A DNA stretch of 64,000 nt from Tilletia caries (GCA_032718865.1 JALUTQ010000001.1:124001-188000); one strand, 5' to 3'. Shown: positions 32,968 through 44,196, numbered from the stretch's first letter. The notes: a model not told the origin generated them from the letters alone. Numbers and translations: made by a program.

Positions 32968-35900
32968 GGCTGCTGATTTTTTTTCGTAGGAGTACACTGA
33001 CTCGAGGCGGCGATTAAGGGGAGACAGAGCAAAGGGACGGCAGGAAAAGGCAAGGGGAAAACGTATGGAACAAGGAAGGGGGGAGGGGTTAAGAATGCTT
33101 CGACCTGGTCGAAACTAGACAGCATTTATATTTCATTCACAGCAGCTGCTCGGGTCAGAAGTGACCGGCTAACCGAGTCGAGGTCACCACTCACCAGCCA
33201 TATGTCTCCTTTAATAAACGCAAAGTCTCCGTTGCCAAACGACATCGATCGTTTTGATTCAAATAACGCTTGAACGCGAGACGCACGCGGGAGAACGATG
33301 TTACATATGCGGCGCAGAGCAGCGCTGCTGGAGTCAGAAGAGACCGGCTACCGGCTAACCGTGAACGCGTGAACCCGAGTCGAGGTCAGGCGTCAGCAAA
33401 GTCCATAGTGCGGATATCACGGATACGGTTCGGAGTTAAGATGATTTCAGACTCTTCCCCCCGTCGGTCTGAAGGGTCTGCAGCACAGCTTGAGACGTTT
33501 GTTCCCACGACCCACAGTGGTTTGTTTGTTGCGTTAATTTCCGAGGTTAATTGTGCGCTGTGTTAGGTATCCTTCTGCTACGTGCAGTCGTCCAGCGGAC
33601 GAGTCTTCGGACTTCGAAGCGAGACATCAATGTCCTCTTACGGGCAACCAGCTACAGGCCAACATGATCAGTCCCATCAGGAACCCCGCCCTTCGACACC
33701 TCAAAGCCCGAAATTCTCGACGCTGGCACTCGCTCTCACTCTTCCGTCTTCAAGATTGCTCTCTTTCACCAAGGGCATGCTTTTCAATGGCCTGCTTCCT
33801 GTCTCCTACCTCCCCTCCTCCCCTCCTCATCTCCTCATCGCCATTCCTCCGTCTTCCCTCTTAATCGTGATCAACAAGTCATGTGACTGCACGATGCCAA
33901 GGTGCCTGCCTGATGCTGGTGGCCTGATCCTTCGAATCGAACGTTACCTTCGATAAAGACGATTATTGGACTCCTTCTGACTTTTTCTCACATGCAGCTG
34001 AGATTGACCATCCCGACTTGCATTCGTTTTGCTCACCCATCCTTTAGATACACCTTTCGACAAAGACGTTGGAGCGCACAATCCCTCTATACAGCTTTCA
34101 CCATAAGCGCATCAGCCGTAATATATGTACCACCTGTCGTATTACAACAATGTAAGCCTAGGAAGTGAGTGAAGTCAGCGTACCGAGTATGATCGAGACT
34201 CTCCTCACCGTCTCCACATCTTCATCCTTTCCTATCCTTGCAGTCGACAAGAACCGGCCAGTCTGCGACGATGTTCGATTCTGATGCGACTCTCGTCCTC
34301 GGCGACCCCAAGGTGGCTGACTATTTAAGCTCTGGTGACGGTACAACGACAGATCAGATACTGCATCTGCAAGGGCCAAGGGCCAAGGTATCGAGCTCCT
34401 ACCCTGTACGGAGACTGTGCAAATGTTTCTGGAGATCTGACGACCAAGCGTCTTTCTCCCTTCCTTCCTGTCCTTCAGCTCAGCAACGTCGTCATGCGCA
34501 CGCTATGACGACCATATTTGGTTTCTTTCTTGATACTACTCCACCCATCTCATCCAAGCTCAAGGTTCTTCGCCATTCTTCGCTGATACTGCATCATCAT
34601 CCTGGAGTTCTCTTGCAGTACGTCGAATTTCTCTGTCACTACCTCGCTGGTGACGATCTTCGTGATGTTCGCAAGGGTAACGGCGAGGGGCTCTCTGGTG
34701 CGTCGAGTGCATAGGTCACATGTCCCCTTCCTTGTGACAGCATATGGCATTGACGCACGTCTTCCCTTGCCTTCCCACAATAGCGATCCTATCAGAAAGA
34801 TTTGAAGTGAGTGAAGTATGCCTCGTCAGAACATGTCTGGATGCTGTCGGTACTGACTTCTGTTTCTACCCGGACGACGAGCCAGCGGGAACGTTCTGTT
34901 GGACCTCAGCCATCTAGACGCGATACAAGAACTCTCCGCTGGTCATCATAAGCTTTATTCCATTACCTTAGCTTCTGGCTGACACTGCGAGAATCACCCC
35001 AACCTCAAGCCCCAAGCGGAAAGCTGTAGCCAACCAAAAAGAGCGTGATAGGAAGCACGCTGCCGTGCTGACGAATGTTTTGGTGCCTGTAGTTCCAACA
35101 ATCTCATTCTTCCACTCACTCGCTCGTTCTTTTGCTTCTGTATTCTCAGCTAATCGTCAACCTCACTGCCACTCTTACTGTATTACTCATCGATCCACTG
35201 CTCTATTTTCATACCGTGGCTACAAAAGGATATCTTTTGTCCATCGTTTTCCATCTTGATTCACGGCTTCACGCTGAACGCTCTGTCTGTGACTGTGATT
35301 TGTTTGTTTGCTGTTGTTCCCGCTCATTATCGAGCTGCTGTGTGTGAGTATATGTATACTGAGTATTAGAATGCACAATCAAGTTTGCTTTGTCGAGCTT
35401 CAGCACCACACTTCCTGGAAACGGGACCCACCGGGCGCAATTAATGCGTTGCGAATGTTCATCGTGGATGTGACAGAACGCTTCGAAATTGAATACTTCG
35501 GCGACATTACCCACATCCGCTAGTGTCCACTTGTTCCCTTCTATTCAACAGTGGTGATTCTTTCGGGCTAAGCACTGACGAGCTTGCTGTACAGAGTCCA
35601 AGCGTCCAAGCGTCTTGACTCTCGTGGCGAACGATATTTGTTTGGAGCTACACTGCTGTACGAGACGTTTCTTTCTCTCCTCCCAACCTGACAGGCTTAT
35701 AAACACATTTGCCTGCTCATTCTTGCAGTTGGCTGCTCAGATGAAAGTAAAACTTGTACAGACGTCCGCTGAGGAGAACGGCGGCATCGATCCAGAGTCG
35801 TTATAGCGAAGGCCGAGGCGACGGATACAAGGACTTCAACGTCCCGACATTGTCCGACATTGCTGTGTGATACCAAATCAGCCTTCGTCCTACCCACGGT

Positions 35901-36494
35901 CCGGAACGCAACAGAATATCCGATGCAGATGTCGGGACGAATTCATATCTTGGAGGCGACAGATCTCACGTTGAAGCAGCTTCGACCTTTGAAGCCTTCG
36001 TGTAACACGAGGTCAGCGTCTCAGCAACAGGCAACGAGCAACGGAGAGCCAAACACAGCTCTCTCATACGTTCTGCTTGCTACCCGAGTAAGAAGCGCTA
36101 GAGATCAACGAACGAGCATGATAATCATGGAATGAAATGAAGTCTACAGATCCAGGACCACTGTTTTTCTTGTTCTCTCGACTCGGTTGCGTTGCCTACG
36201 GCGTGGAACGCATACCTGAAACATTTCATTTCATCCATCGGTATGCGATAGATCTCGTAGATTCTTGTACTCGCACAAGGTATGGTTCACCTTCTCTCCT
36301 CGCTATACTACTCTCTCGCTATTCTCGATGTGGTACCGCAGAAGGCAAAGAAGGGGAGGTATCTTTGACCCTGACTTCTGTTTTGACCTTCTTTCCTCAT
36401 CCACTCTCTCCCTCTCTCACTCTCCCATCGTACCCCACCTCAGCCAATCCTTCCAGCTTCTGCTTCCACCTACCCCTTCACACAACTCTTCACA
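32968..36494. other. Long stretch without a supported gene
   Basis: 33100-33540 is the hydrolase 5' flank, duplicated at 45950-46320 (shared run around GGTCTGCAGCACAGCTTGAG). 33848-33948 is an inverted copy of 26535-26625. Around 34271 there is a short open frame starting MFDSDATLVLGDPKVADYL with a plausible splice to LSNVVMRTL, and around 35390-35523 another ending FEIEYFGDITHIR; both may be exon relics, neither is recognised. The pyrimidine-rich 36290-36480 is likely the promoter of the next gene. Confidence 0.45.
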
Positions 36495-37135
36495 ATGCAG
36501 TTCACCGCCTCAATCGCTCTTCTTCTTCTCGCCATTGCCGGCTCTGCTTGCGCCGCTACTGTGCCCGCACCCAAAGACGCCTGCACTGTCCTGCAGCGGG
36601 CTTCCCTCATCAGTGAGTCTCTACATCCACGTTCATCATGCTTTCCCGGCGCACTCGTTGGCTGATCTCCCTTCCTCTCCCTCTGCAGACCTCGACAAGC
36701 TTGGCTGCGCAAAGGTCAGCGCTGACGTCCTCAGCAAGACGAAGCCGATCGCCAAGGACGAGACCTGCAAGGCCCTCCAGGACGGTGGCCTGATCAACCT
36801 GGACGCTCTCGGCTGTGCCAAGGTCGAGGCCAACGTTCTCGCTGATGGCACTGCCAAGTCTGCCTCTTGCTCCGCCAAGAAGCTCTGCACGGTCATGCAG
36901 AAGGGACTCCTGAACGTCGACCTCCTTGGCTGCACCAACGTCGACCTCGACGTCCTCGGCCTCGCCGGGGGTCCACTTGGACGGCGGCCACGGCAAGCGC
37001 AAGCACGCCCACCTTCCCATTCCCGCCAAGCCTGCCACCTGTCGCGCCGAGACGTGCCAGATCCTCCAGAAGGGCGGTCTGGGCAACCTCGACCTCCTTG
37101 GCTGTGGGAACGTGGGCGCCCACGTCGGTCCTTGA
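36495..37135 (+). CDS. Secreted repeat protein with four LGC repeats, one 1-bp frameshift
   Basis: Exon 1 36495-36612 encodes the signal peptide MQFTASIALLLLAIAGSACA; exon 2 starts at 36689 after CTCTGCAG. The mature protein is four copies of a unit of the type C-x2-LQ-x3-LI-NLD-x-LGC-x-KV: INLDKLGCAKV, INLDALGCAKV, NVDLLGCTNV and GNLDLLGCGNV, each preceded by a Cys (DAC, ETC, KLC, ETC). Copies 3 and 4 are in different frames. The shift lies at the G5 run 36967-36971; four G would keep frame and give GVHLDGGHGKRKHAHLP before copy 4, with the stop at 37133-37135. As written, the frame instead runs to 37245 with an Arg/Pro-rich tail. Family not recognised; secreted, probably disulfide-bonded. 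Confidence 0.7.
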
Positions 37136-39035
37136 ACAACCGATACCGGCACATGCCAACTTGCCGATCAGTTCTTTCCTTGCGGACGACGATTAGACCT
37201 AGCATCGTGACACTTCTTCCCTTTTTGACTCGCTCTCGCCCATAGATATGGACACACGGTTGCGGACGACCCTCTCTGTGATGCTTCTCGCATTCCTTCC
37301 CTCTCTCGACCTGTACTTTTTCCGTTCGTTAATACAGCTCTCACACACATTACCTGTGGCATTCACTACACTTTCAGGGCGGCGGTGAAGCCTGCTGTCT
37401 TCTTCAGCTTGAATCCAGCCCGTTCCCTGCCCCGGAGACAATTTGGAGGCATTGCCCGAATAGCACGGCGTTGGGCGATCGAAAGTGAGCTTGAATGGAT
37501 AGAAGCATCAGGCTGTGCTGGGCTGCAGGTGTTGTGAGAGGCTGAAGCATCTGCGCGGTCCCTTTCAACATTTCAACCTCATATAGCAACGAAACGTTGG
37601 CCAGCCAGGACGTAAGGCAATAAACATACAAGCACCTACTGGGTTCTGTGGTCCTGAAGAACAAGGACAGCCAATAGGAGTTCGAGACACGCCAGTGGAT
37701 GCGACGGACGGTGAGTCGCTTTGCGAACACCCCTTTTTCAAGGAGGTGAGAGCGTGAGAGAGAAGAAGAGAACGTTCAGTTTCGTATTTAATGCTGCGAC
37801 CAAAAGGCAAAGAGGGCAAAATCGAACTAATCAGTACTGACTTCATCAGCTGGATATGTTATGTCGGTCTCCTTTTGCCTAGCATCGTAGGCATCAAGAG
37901 CCAGGCAAGCACGAGCCAATCTCAGCTACCGTGGACCATTGGATCGTCACCCTCTTTGCGTGACCCTAGACACACCGGGCCTTTGGAGCCGCAGCGAAGG
38001 AGAGCGACGGTCCAGCAAAGGGGGGACCGCCTATCTCTTTGTGTCACTCAACTATCCTTTGTGCCACTCACCTTCAGCCCACAGCGATATGCTCCCCTTT
38101 GTTTGCTTGCTATACTTAAGAAGACGTGGATCCTCTTCCCCTTCCATCCTTCGGTCCCCCACAACGTTTCTTCCTCTCCTTCGCTCCTCACAGCATTAGC
38201 TCTTCTCTCAAATTTCGTTCGCCCACCCTTTTTCCCACCCTCTCAATTGTTTCTTCCTTTGATCAGGTCGTTTTCTCTCTCAAGATTGTCTCCAATGTGT
38301 ATCTATGTAAGTATTTAGTGCTTTGCTCGGGCTCTCTGCGCTTCTTGGAGTCCCGGTCTCGCACCCAAGTTGCAATCAATGCAACTTCAGGCAACATTCA
38401 ATCACACGTTCTTACTTCTTTCTCTTCTTACCACAGCCTGTTGAGCAGGACGACAAAGGAAACTCGGTATCGCGGAAGGTTTGGGAGCTATGTTACATTG
38501 CTACGTGTGTGCACTCCGTCCCTGTTCCGCACTTTCCACATCGAAAGCATTCTGATGACTTTCCCTGCCACCTGGTTTTCAAACTGACTAACGTGGAGTC
38601 GTAAGACGCTGTAGCAATCTTGTACTTCAATGCAGGCGATCGCAAGCGTCGGATGAACTGGCTTGTCCTGGGGGCTGATGACAGTGGATAGAATTTCATG
38701 GTGCAGTCGAGGCGCAACGAAGGGCGAGGCACTAAGGTGCCGTACAGGAAGCTACCGTATTTATACTGCAGTGGATAGGAAGACGAGGGAAGGATGGGGA
38801 GCAGAGGACTATGTGCGAAGAGGTCGATTGGCAGACTCTTCGCGCGTCCGATAGTGAACGAGATGGATGCCGTGATTTTGGCTGCTGATCGGGACGCGTT
38901 TGGAGATGGTAAGAGTGAGGGGGGGATTCATGATTGTTAGTAACAAGGTGAGCGCTCTTGAAGAATGAAGGGAATCCTGCGACCGTAAACTGACCTCCTC
39001 GTCGGGCATGGAAGGAGCTTCGGGTTCTCCTTCAA
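37136..39035. other. Duplicated block copy 2, non-coding part
   Basis: From about 37530 to 39035 it parallels 27960-28040 plus 29270-30177. It lacks the 1.2-kb stretch (28040-29265), which in copy 1 contains the MITE. An extra stretch near 37950-38450 (pyrimidine-rich) is not seen in copy 1. No supported gene. Confidence 0.6.
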
Positions 39036-39337
39036 CTAGCACTTCTTCCAGCACAAGCCACACTGCATGAACTCTTTCAAGGGGAGGCTACTGCGGTCAT
39101 CAGGTCCCTGTAGAAGCCAGTGTGAAACGAAGAGTGTCAAACACAGCGTCACTGTCTTTAGATGGTAAGGAGGGAGACCGGCTTGGTACGTACATTAACG
39201 CTCCAGGCCTTCTTGCATGAGTTGTCGCAGAATTCGTTGTGGATGTCCCCCCTGGCCTGAGCCATGACGTTGGCCTCGGCTACGACGGAGGTGGCCAGGC
39301 CAGCCACAGCAGCAACCAAAAGGGCGGCGAACTTCAT
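39036..39337 (-). CDS. Small secreted protein, paralogue 2 (C-terminal QCGLCWKKC)
   Basis: Exons 39194-39337 and 39036-39107, phase 0, 71 aa. Signal peptide MKFAALLVAAVAGLATSVVA; the mature part has Cys in FCDNSC and in QCGLCWKKC, then TAG. Intron GTACGT...CTACAG, 86 nt, at the same place as in paralogue 1. The signal peptide and C-terminus are conserved while the middle has diverged, as is common for secreted effector-like families under diversifying change; that interpretation is inference. Confidence 0.7.
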
Positions 39338-39434
39338 GGTAGTGATGACGGCAGGGATGAGGGAGGCAAGCTGAGAGATGATGACGGGGAGAGGCGGTGA
39401 AGCGGCTGAGGATTTATATGCGAGGAGACAAGTT

Positions 39435-39447
39435 GGGGGGGGGGGGG
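39435..39447. repeat. G13 homopolymer
   Basis: Thirteen consecutive G upstream of paralogue 2. A C13 run is at 9311-9323. Length is likely uncertain in the assembly. Confidence 0.8.
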
Positions 39448-40149
39448 CTCTGATGATACACCTTACTTATGTATGAGCACACCGGCCTTGGTGCACGGAC
39501 AAGTAAAGAATGAAACGGCAGCCCGTCCGCCCGTCGAGTTACCGAGAAAAGAAGAAACGATGAGAAGAAGACCGCATCACCGCATTGCACATACGTAGCT
39601 TTCACTGAAGCCGGGTTACATTACATATGTCGTGCGGCACTACTTACCGAGGGTCGAGACCTTAAATAGCTCTCATATACATTTTGTACATGAATGCACG
39701 CATCGCCTCATTCAAAAGATACGTGACATTTTGGCGGAAGACCTCCAAGCCCGATACGTTTCCTTTCCGTCGCTTTGGTCCAGGTCCTACGGTCGCAAGA
39801 CTATAGTATATACTCTGGAGACGACGGTCGTGCGGACGTGTTGGACCACATGGCGGAACGCAACAAACAAACGAAACAAACAAACGCAACAAACAAAGGC
39901 GCCGACAAAGCCCGAACATGCCTATACCGTGGCCATTACGGAGTCGCTAGTCACACATAAGTACAGGCCTGGCATACTTGATCTGTTCCCTCACCCGTTT
40001 CTTTACTTTCTTGATCTTTCAATTCGCATGACCTCTGGTTTCCCAAATATTGGTCAGTGGCCCGACGGTCCAACAGGCAGTCAAGGGTTGTCGGACGAGG
40101 TACTACGCCAGCTAGCCTTCTATGTACATCGTCCATAGCGGCTTGTTAC

Positions 40150-40580
40150 TCAGTCTTCGTCAAACCAGGCTCAATTCAAGGCGGGCATCGAGCAAGCTGA
40201 GTTTTTAGTCCGACACGCAGGCAATGGCCATGGTCAGTAGTGATATGACTTTCCCTCCTCTGCCTTCTGTTACGAGCCGACTGTTCCACTCCTCTAAGCA
40301 GTCCATGTTGTCCTCACATTCCGCTCCGACGACCAAGCCGAGGTCGAGCGAGTCAAGTCCGTGGCTTCACGCATGGTCGCCCATGCCCCGTCTTCTGGGG
40401 CCACAGCTTCGGGCGAGCACGGGGTTGGGGTTGGCAAACGTCAGTATCTGGAAAAGGAGCTGGGCAAGGGAAGAGTTTAGCTCCGACCTCCAGAGGCCGT
40501 TGAAGCATAGCATCGACCTGGAAAGCACCTTCAAGCCTGGCAAACTTACACGCGGGAACATGACTCTGCTGAATGATGGA
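40150..40580 (+). pseudogene. D-lactate dehydrogenase (FAD-linked oxidase) C-terminal fragment
   Basis: The reading pieces VRHAGNGH (about 40210), HVVLTFRSDDQAEVERVKS (about 40300), TASGEHGVGVGKRQYLEKEL (about 40408) and LKHSIDLESTFKPGKL (about 40500) line up in order with the C-terminal FAD-oxidase domain of mitochondrial D-lactate cytochrome c oxidoreductases (GEHGVG and NPGKL being hallmarks). A stop follows GKGRV and the last piece is in another frame. GTCAGT at about 40228 may be a retained intron donor. The N-terminal FAD-binding half is absent. It is a relic of a duplicated host gene. Confidence 0.7.
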
Positions 40581-40789
40581 CCTCACTATGGGTCTCTGTG
40601 TGTACACGTTACTCTGCCTGAGTACGGATGACAAGCTTCTACTCCTCCCTGCAAGACTGCAGCACTCCCCCCGACCGAATAGAACGATAAACTAAGCGTT
40701 GTTGCTGTGGAGACCAAGTATACGGATGGTAGAGACCGATCCGGACAGTGAGGGAGAAGTTTATGTTAAAGAGAGAAGAACGCTGAACT

Positions 40790-41263
40790 TTACTCTCGCG
40801 CCGCCGCGCCGTTTGCGAGAAGACCAGTCCGCTCGCTGTGATCACCTTCAACCTGCCCTCCTTCCTCTTCGACCTCGACGGCTCCGTACAAGACGTAGTG
40901 CTGGATTATGAAGATGATGTCGAATCCGATACTGATAAGACCCAATCCGAGTTTGGAGAAGTCGCCTGGGGTGGATCAACGTATGAGTATGAGTCTGTGA
41001 TCGGAAGGTGCAGTGGGTGGCAAGGGAAGTGCACACTCACCAACTGCGCTTGACCAGTCTCCTGTTTGAGACGAATCGATAAATAGCTGGAACAAGGAGA
41101 AGACCCCGCCTGTGAGATCGAGGAGGATGTTCTGTGGTGGTAAGGTCAGGAAAGTGAGCACAACTTCGCATAAGCAGGCGAGTGAAGGTGTAGAGAAACT
41201 CACCTCTATGCTCCACCCGAGCGTAGATTTGCGCCGGTAGTTGAGAAGCATCTGAGGCAGGTA
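40790..41263 (-). pseudogene. Cystinosin-like lysosomal cystine transporter, 3' fragment
   Basis: Three clean exons, 41204-41263, 41041-41131 and 40790-40965, keep frame for 108 codons and end with TAA. They read YLPQMLLNYRRKSTLGWSIE, NILLDLTGGVFSLFQLFIDSS, GDWSSAVGDFSKLGLGLIS and FDIIFIIQHYVLY, which are the PQ-loop and last helices of cystinosin/Ers1 proteins. The 5' half is missing: just upstream (41276 onward) the sequence changes to the broken hydrolase, so the junction falls in the intron ahead of exon 41204-41263. It is truncated but otherwise undamaged, suggesting a recent duplication break. Confidence 0.8.
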
Positions 41264-41275
41264 CTGATAGGAAGG

Positions 41276-41691
41276 GAGAACAGAGCACAGACGAGCTCAA
41301 CCAGGACGGCGTAGGTCTCCTCATGGGTTGCTCCGTTAGGCGGCCTCGGGTAATCATGCGCCAAGATCGTCGCACCAGTCTGCTGACAGAGCTCGTACAG
41401 TAAGCTGAAATGCCAGACGTGGAACGAACGTCGATACAAACGAGCCACCGTGACTGTAGAGGATGAAAGGTTTCTTCGAGGGGAGGGCGCGGGTTGATTT
41501 GATGAGAAAGAACTTCCAGGGGTGGCAGGAGGAACCGAGGGTTGAGGAGAAGAGCGAGGGCGATGTGAACTGGATTTCGCGGATGTGGACGTCCTTGGGC
41601 GGGGTGGGGAAGGAGGTGCAATACAGTGCCGAGGCCTGGTGTTGAGGAAGACAAAAGGTTGAGCCCTCCGCAGCGTACAATGAGAAGGTAA
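41276..41691 (-). pseudogene. Broken alpha/beta hydrolase paralogue, exon 2 part
   Basis: Nearly identical to exon 2 of the intact gene at 31624-32967: LYCTSFPTPPKDVHIRE, GSSCHPWKFFLI, SKKPFILYSHGGSFVSTF, ELCQQTGATILAHDYPRPPN. A 4-bp tandem duplication (AACG at 41423-41430) shifts the frame right after SHGGSFVSTF. The copy stops at VLVELVCAL and runs into the cystinosin fragment, so the nucleophile Ser and catalytic His regions are gone. Its exon 1 is 3.9 kb away at 45600-45828. Confidence 0.85.
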
Positions 41692-42980
41692 CTTCGTGGT
41701 CATCATCTGGCTTGCCGATGCCGCGCTGCCGACTGACTCTCTTCCCCGTCCACGTCCTGCCCTATGCACTGCAATGCCACACTCTTCATGACGACTGCTT
41801 CCATCCGTCCAAGGACCCTCAAGGCAGCGACGCATCAGCCGAGAGCACGGTCCGAGCCATCCAATTCACGGTACCCAGGCTTTCCACCTTCGGAATCACT
41901 CACGACTTCATCTGCACAGCGCTCTCAGCGCCTACCCGACAGCCTGGTGCCTCTCAAGTACATCAACGAGTCGCTCCAAGCAGCGTCAAGCCCAGCGGTC
42001 CGCTTCTGCCGCCAAGGATGCGGACAACACGCCTCGGCCGGACCAGCCGGGTACTACCAGCCCGTGTCCGTTGGCAGCCGCGTAGGAGCTCGTCCTCGGT
42101 GGCCTTGCGAACTGGTCTGACATGCCTGGGGTGGACTTCGTCATCCGGGTCGTGGTCGGGGTCGAAGTCGTCCTACCCCTCCCCCTCCTGCTCCTGCTCC
42201 CGCCTCTCTTCCTTCCAATCCTTCAAGAGCTACAACGCGCAAACACGCCGGACGAGTCGGTCACCTTCCTCACGCCGCCATCTTCCCTCGCCCTCGATGA
42301 TCCTGACCTCCTCAGACGACGGCAAGGACGATCAGCATGCCACACTCAACAAACAACAACAACGGCACACTCCGCAGCCTCTCGACGTGACCGGCCTGAG
42401 TGGAGTGGAACGATCGTAGGCATGTGGCGGCGGGTATGGATGCAGATGCGAGGACGCGGGCGTTTGGAAGGGGTACGAGGGAGATTGAGGTACATTGGTA
42501 GAGATCGAGGATGATCAGGCGATGGAAGACCATGCTGGAGGGGCAGGGTTCTCGCGTCGCCCTCGTCGTTCGGTCGCTCGTCATCGTCCTCCTCGCGCTC
42601 GTCATGCTTCTCGCCCTCATCATGCCCTGATCACCCTTATCATGGGGGGACTCGTCGGCCGTCAGCCGTCGTCCCCTCATCGCCCTTAATGTGCTGAACT
42701 CGTTTACCAACGCTCCCCATGACTGGTCCAGTGCCCAACCTCTCGGAGACCTCCGCGGACAGCAACAGGGAATGGCCGCCAGGCGCCAGCAGAACAATTC
42801 AAAAACCGTACAGTATTACTACAAAGGTAAGGCGTAAGGGCTGGGTCCTGGACGTTTGCCGGGGACATGCCATTAGGTCCCCAAATCGACTGCGTCTATA
42901 GTCTAGAGCGGGCCCTCCCATATGTAACATGTCGCCGGTCGCGATGAGGAAAGTTGTGCCTTCATATAACAATCTGACAG

Positions 42981-43054
42981 CCTGGCACGAAGACGGCTGA
43001 CACGCTGGCGTCCGACACGCTGGCGCCTGGCACGCTGGCGCCTGGCACGAAGAC
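42981..43054. promoter_or_regulatory. 15-bp tandem repeats upstream of a TATA box
   Basis: Three direct copies of CACGCTGGCGCCTGG-type units start at 43001, 43016 and 43031, flanked on both sides by CTGGCACGAAGAC. They end about 50 bp before TATAAAA (43101-43107), which is about 144 bp ahead of the ATG at 43251. The position suggests a repeated upstream element; this is inference. Confidence 0.5.
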
Positions 43055-43250
43055 AGCTTCTGACGACGACGCGAAGGGAACACGCTCCAGTTGCGAAACG
43101 TATAAAAGACAAGACTGCGTGCCCTACACCGAGTATCTGCTCACCCCTTCTTTCAACACCACTTTCCACTCATCTGCCACACGTCTTCATCAGCGTTCAT
43201 CGATTCCTTCTTCTTCTACCCATCTCTTAACGTCACCTCAGCGTCCCAGA

Positions 43251-43805
43251 ATGCGCCTCGCTACTCTCTCGTTCCTCGCCGCCATCTTTACTGCGGCTGT
43301 TGCAACTGACCGCTGGCCAAACGTAAGTTCTCATATCCGCATCGTCACAGTGAGGAGTTTTCGGGCTGACCAAGTCTATGTTATTTACCTCAGCGTAGTT
43401 CCGGATGGGCGGAGTGCCGCTATGGCGGCGGCATTGAAAAGCTGTGTCCGAATGTTCACCAACTGCCCGATGACAGGTTCGAGACAACTCTCAAGGTTGT
43501 CTGCCTCAACTGCTTGCACAAGTTTTGGGCGGAGAGTGAATATGGTTCCAAGCACGGAGAAGTGAGTCGTATCGTCAGCCGCCCGAAGGACCGGTAAGGG
43601 TGTGCATGTCTCAGAAGTCTGACTCTGCGCTTCTATCCGATCACATCAGTGTCCCCATCCGGAGGTCGGCTGCCATTGCTACAATGGCTGTGTCCACAAC
43701 ATGTGGAGAAACGATTTGGATCAAGGCTTCCACGACGTCGGCGGAGTTTGTAAGGCCTGGTGCGGCGAGGGCGCGCAGCCGCTCCCGCCCAAGTGCTGGA
43801 AGTGA
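43251..43805 (+). CDS. Secreted cysteine-rich protein (131 aa)
   Basis: Exons 43251-43322, 43394-43561 and 43650-43805, all phase 0 with GTAAGT/GTGAGT donors and CAG acceptors. The signal peptide is MRLATLSFLAAIFTAAVATD. The mature protein has about 13 Cys: AECRYGG, KLCPN, VVCLNCLHKFW, then CPHPEVGCHCYNGCVHN, GVCKAWC and PPKCWK at the end. There is a TATA box and repeat cluster upstream. It lies wholly within the 3.9-kb insertion. No family recognised; the Cys spacing (GCHCYNGC) suggests a disulfide-stabilised extracellular protein, possibly an effector. Confidence 0.75.
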
Positions 43806-44033
43806 TGGGCATTCACGCACATGCCTTTCACCGCGGAGAGGGCTCAACAAATGCAGCTCGCGGGCTTCACGCAGCGAGTCGAGCAGCGAGCTCGTCCAGA
43901 CGTCCACTCAAATTCGAATCTCTCTTCACCACCATCTCGTCATACGTCTCGCTCGCCCCCTCAAATACACAAAAAGTTGACATCCAGTAATTCATTGAGA
44001 GTCCTTGCGAACGCATACCTCCCCGTCGCCCTT

Positions 44034-44196
44034 TGCAGACTGCCTCCCGCACGCTGCGATTCTGGAGCATGATGTCCACCACGAGTGGACCGACTGTGAG
44101 TGTGTGAGAGTGTGTGTCAACAAGGGAGTGCGTGGTATCGGTAACTGCTGCGCGCGCAAGGACATACCCAAGGTGTTCAGCGTGGTGGCCCACTAA
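44034..44196 (+). pseudogene. Partial second copy of a Cys-rich secreted-protein exon
   Basis: After a possible acceptor TTTGCAG the frame reads ADCLPHAAILEHDVHHEWTD, then CECVRVCVNKG, GNCCARK and ends FSVVAH with TAA at 44194-44196. Cys spacing and length resemble the last exon of the gene at 43251. No signal-peptide exon was found upstream, so it is probably a truncated paralogue; it overlaps the 3' end of the antiporter fragment on the other strand. Confidence 0.4.

Noticed and set aside
39632..40138. 168-aa plus-strand frame
   Set aside because: Contains AACAAACAAACG-type low-complexity repeats and no recognisable domain.
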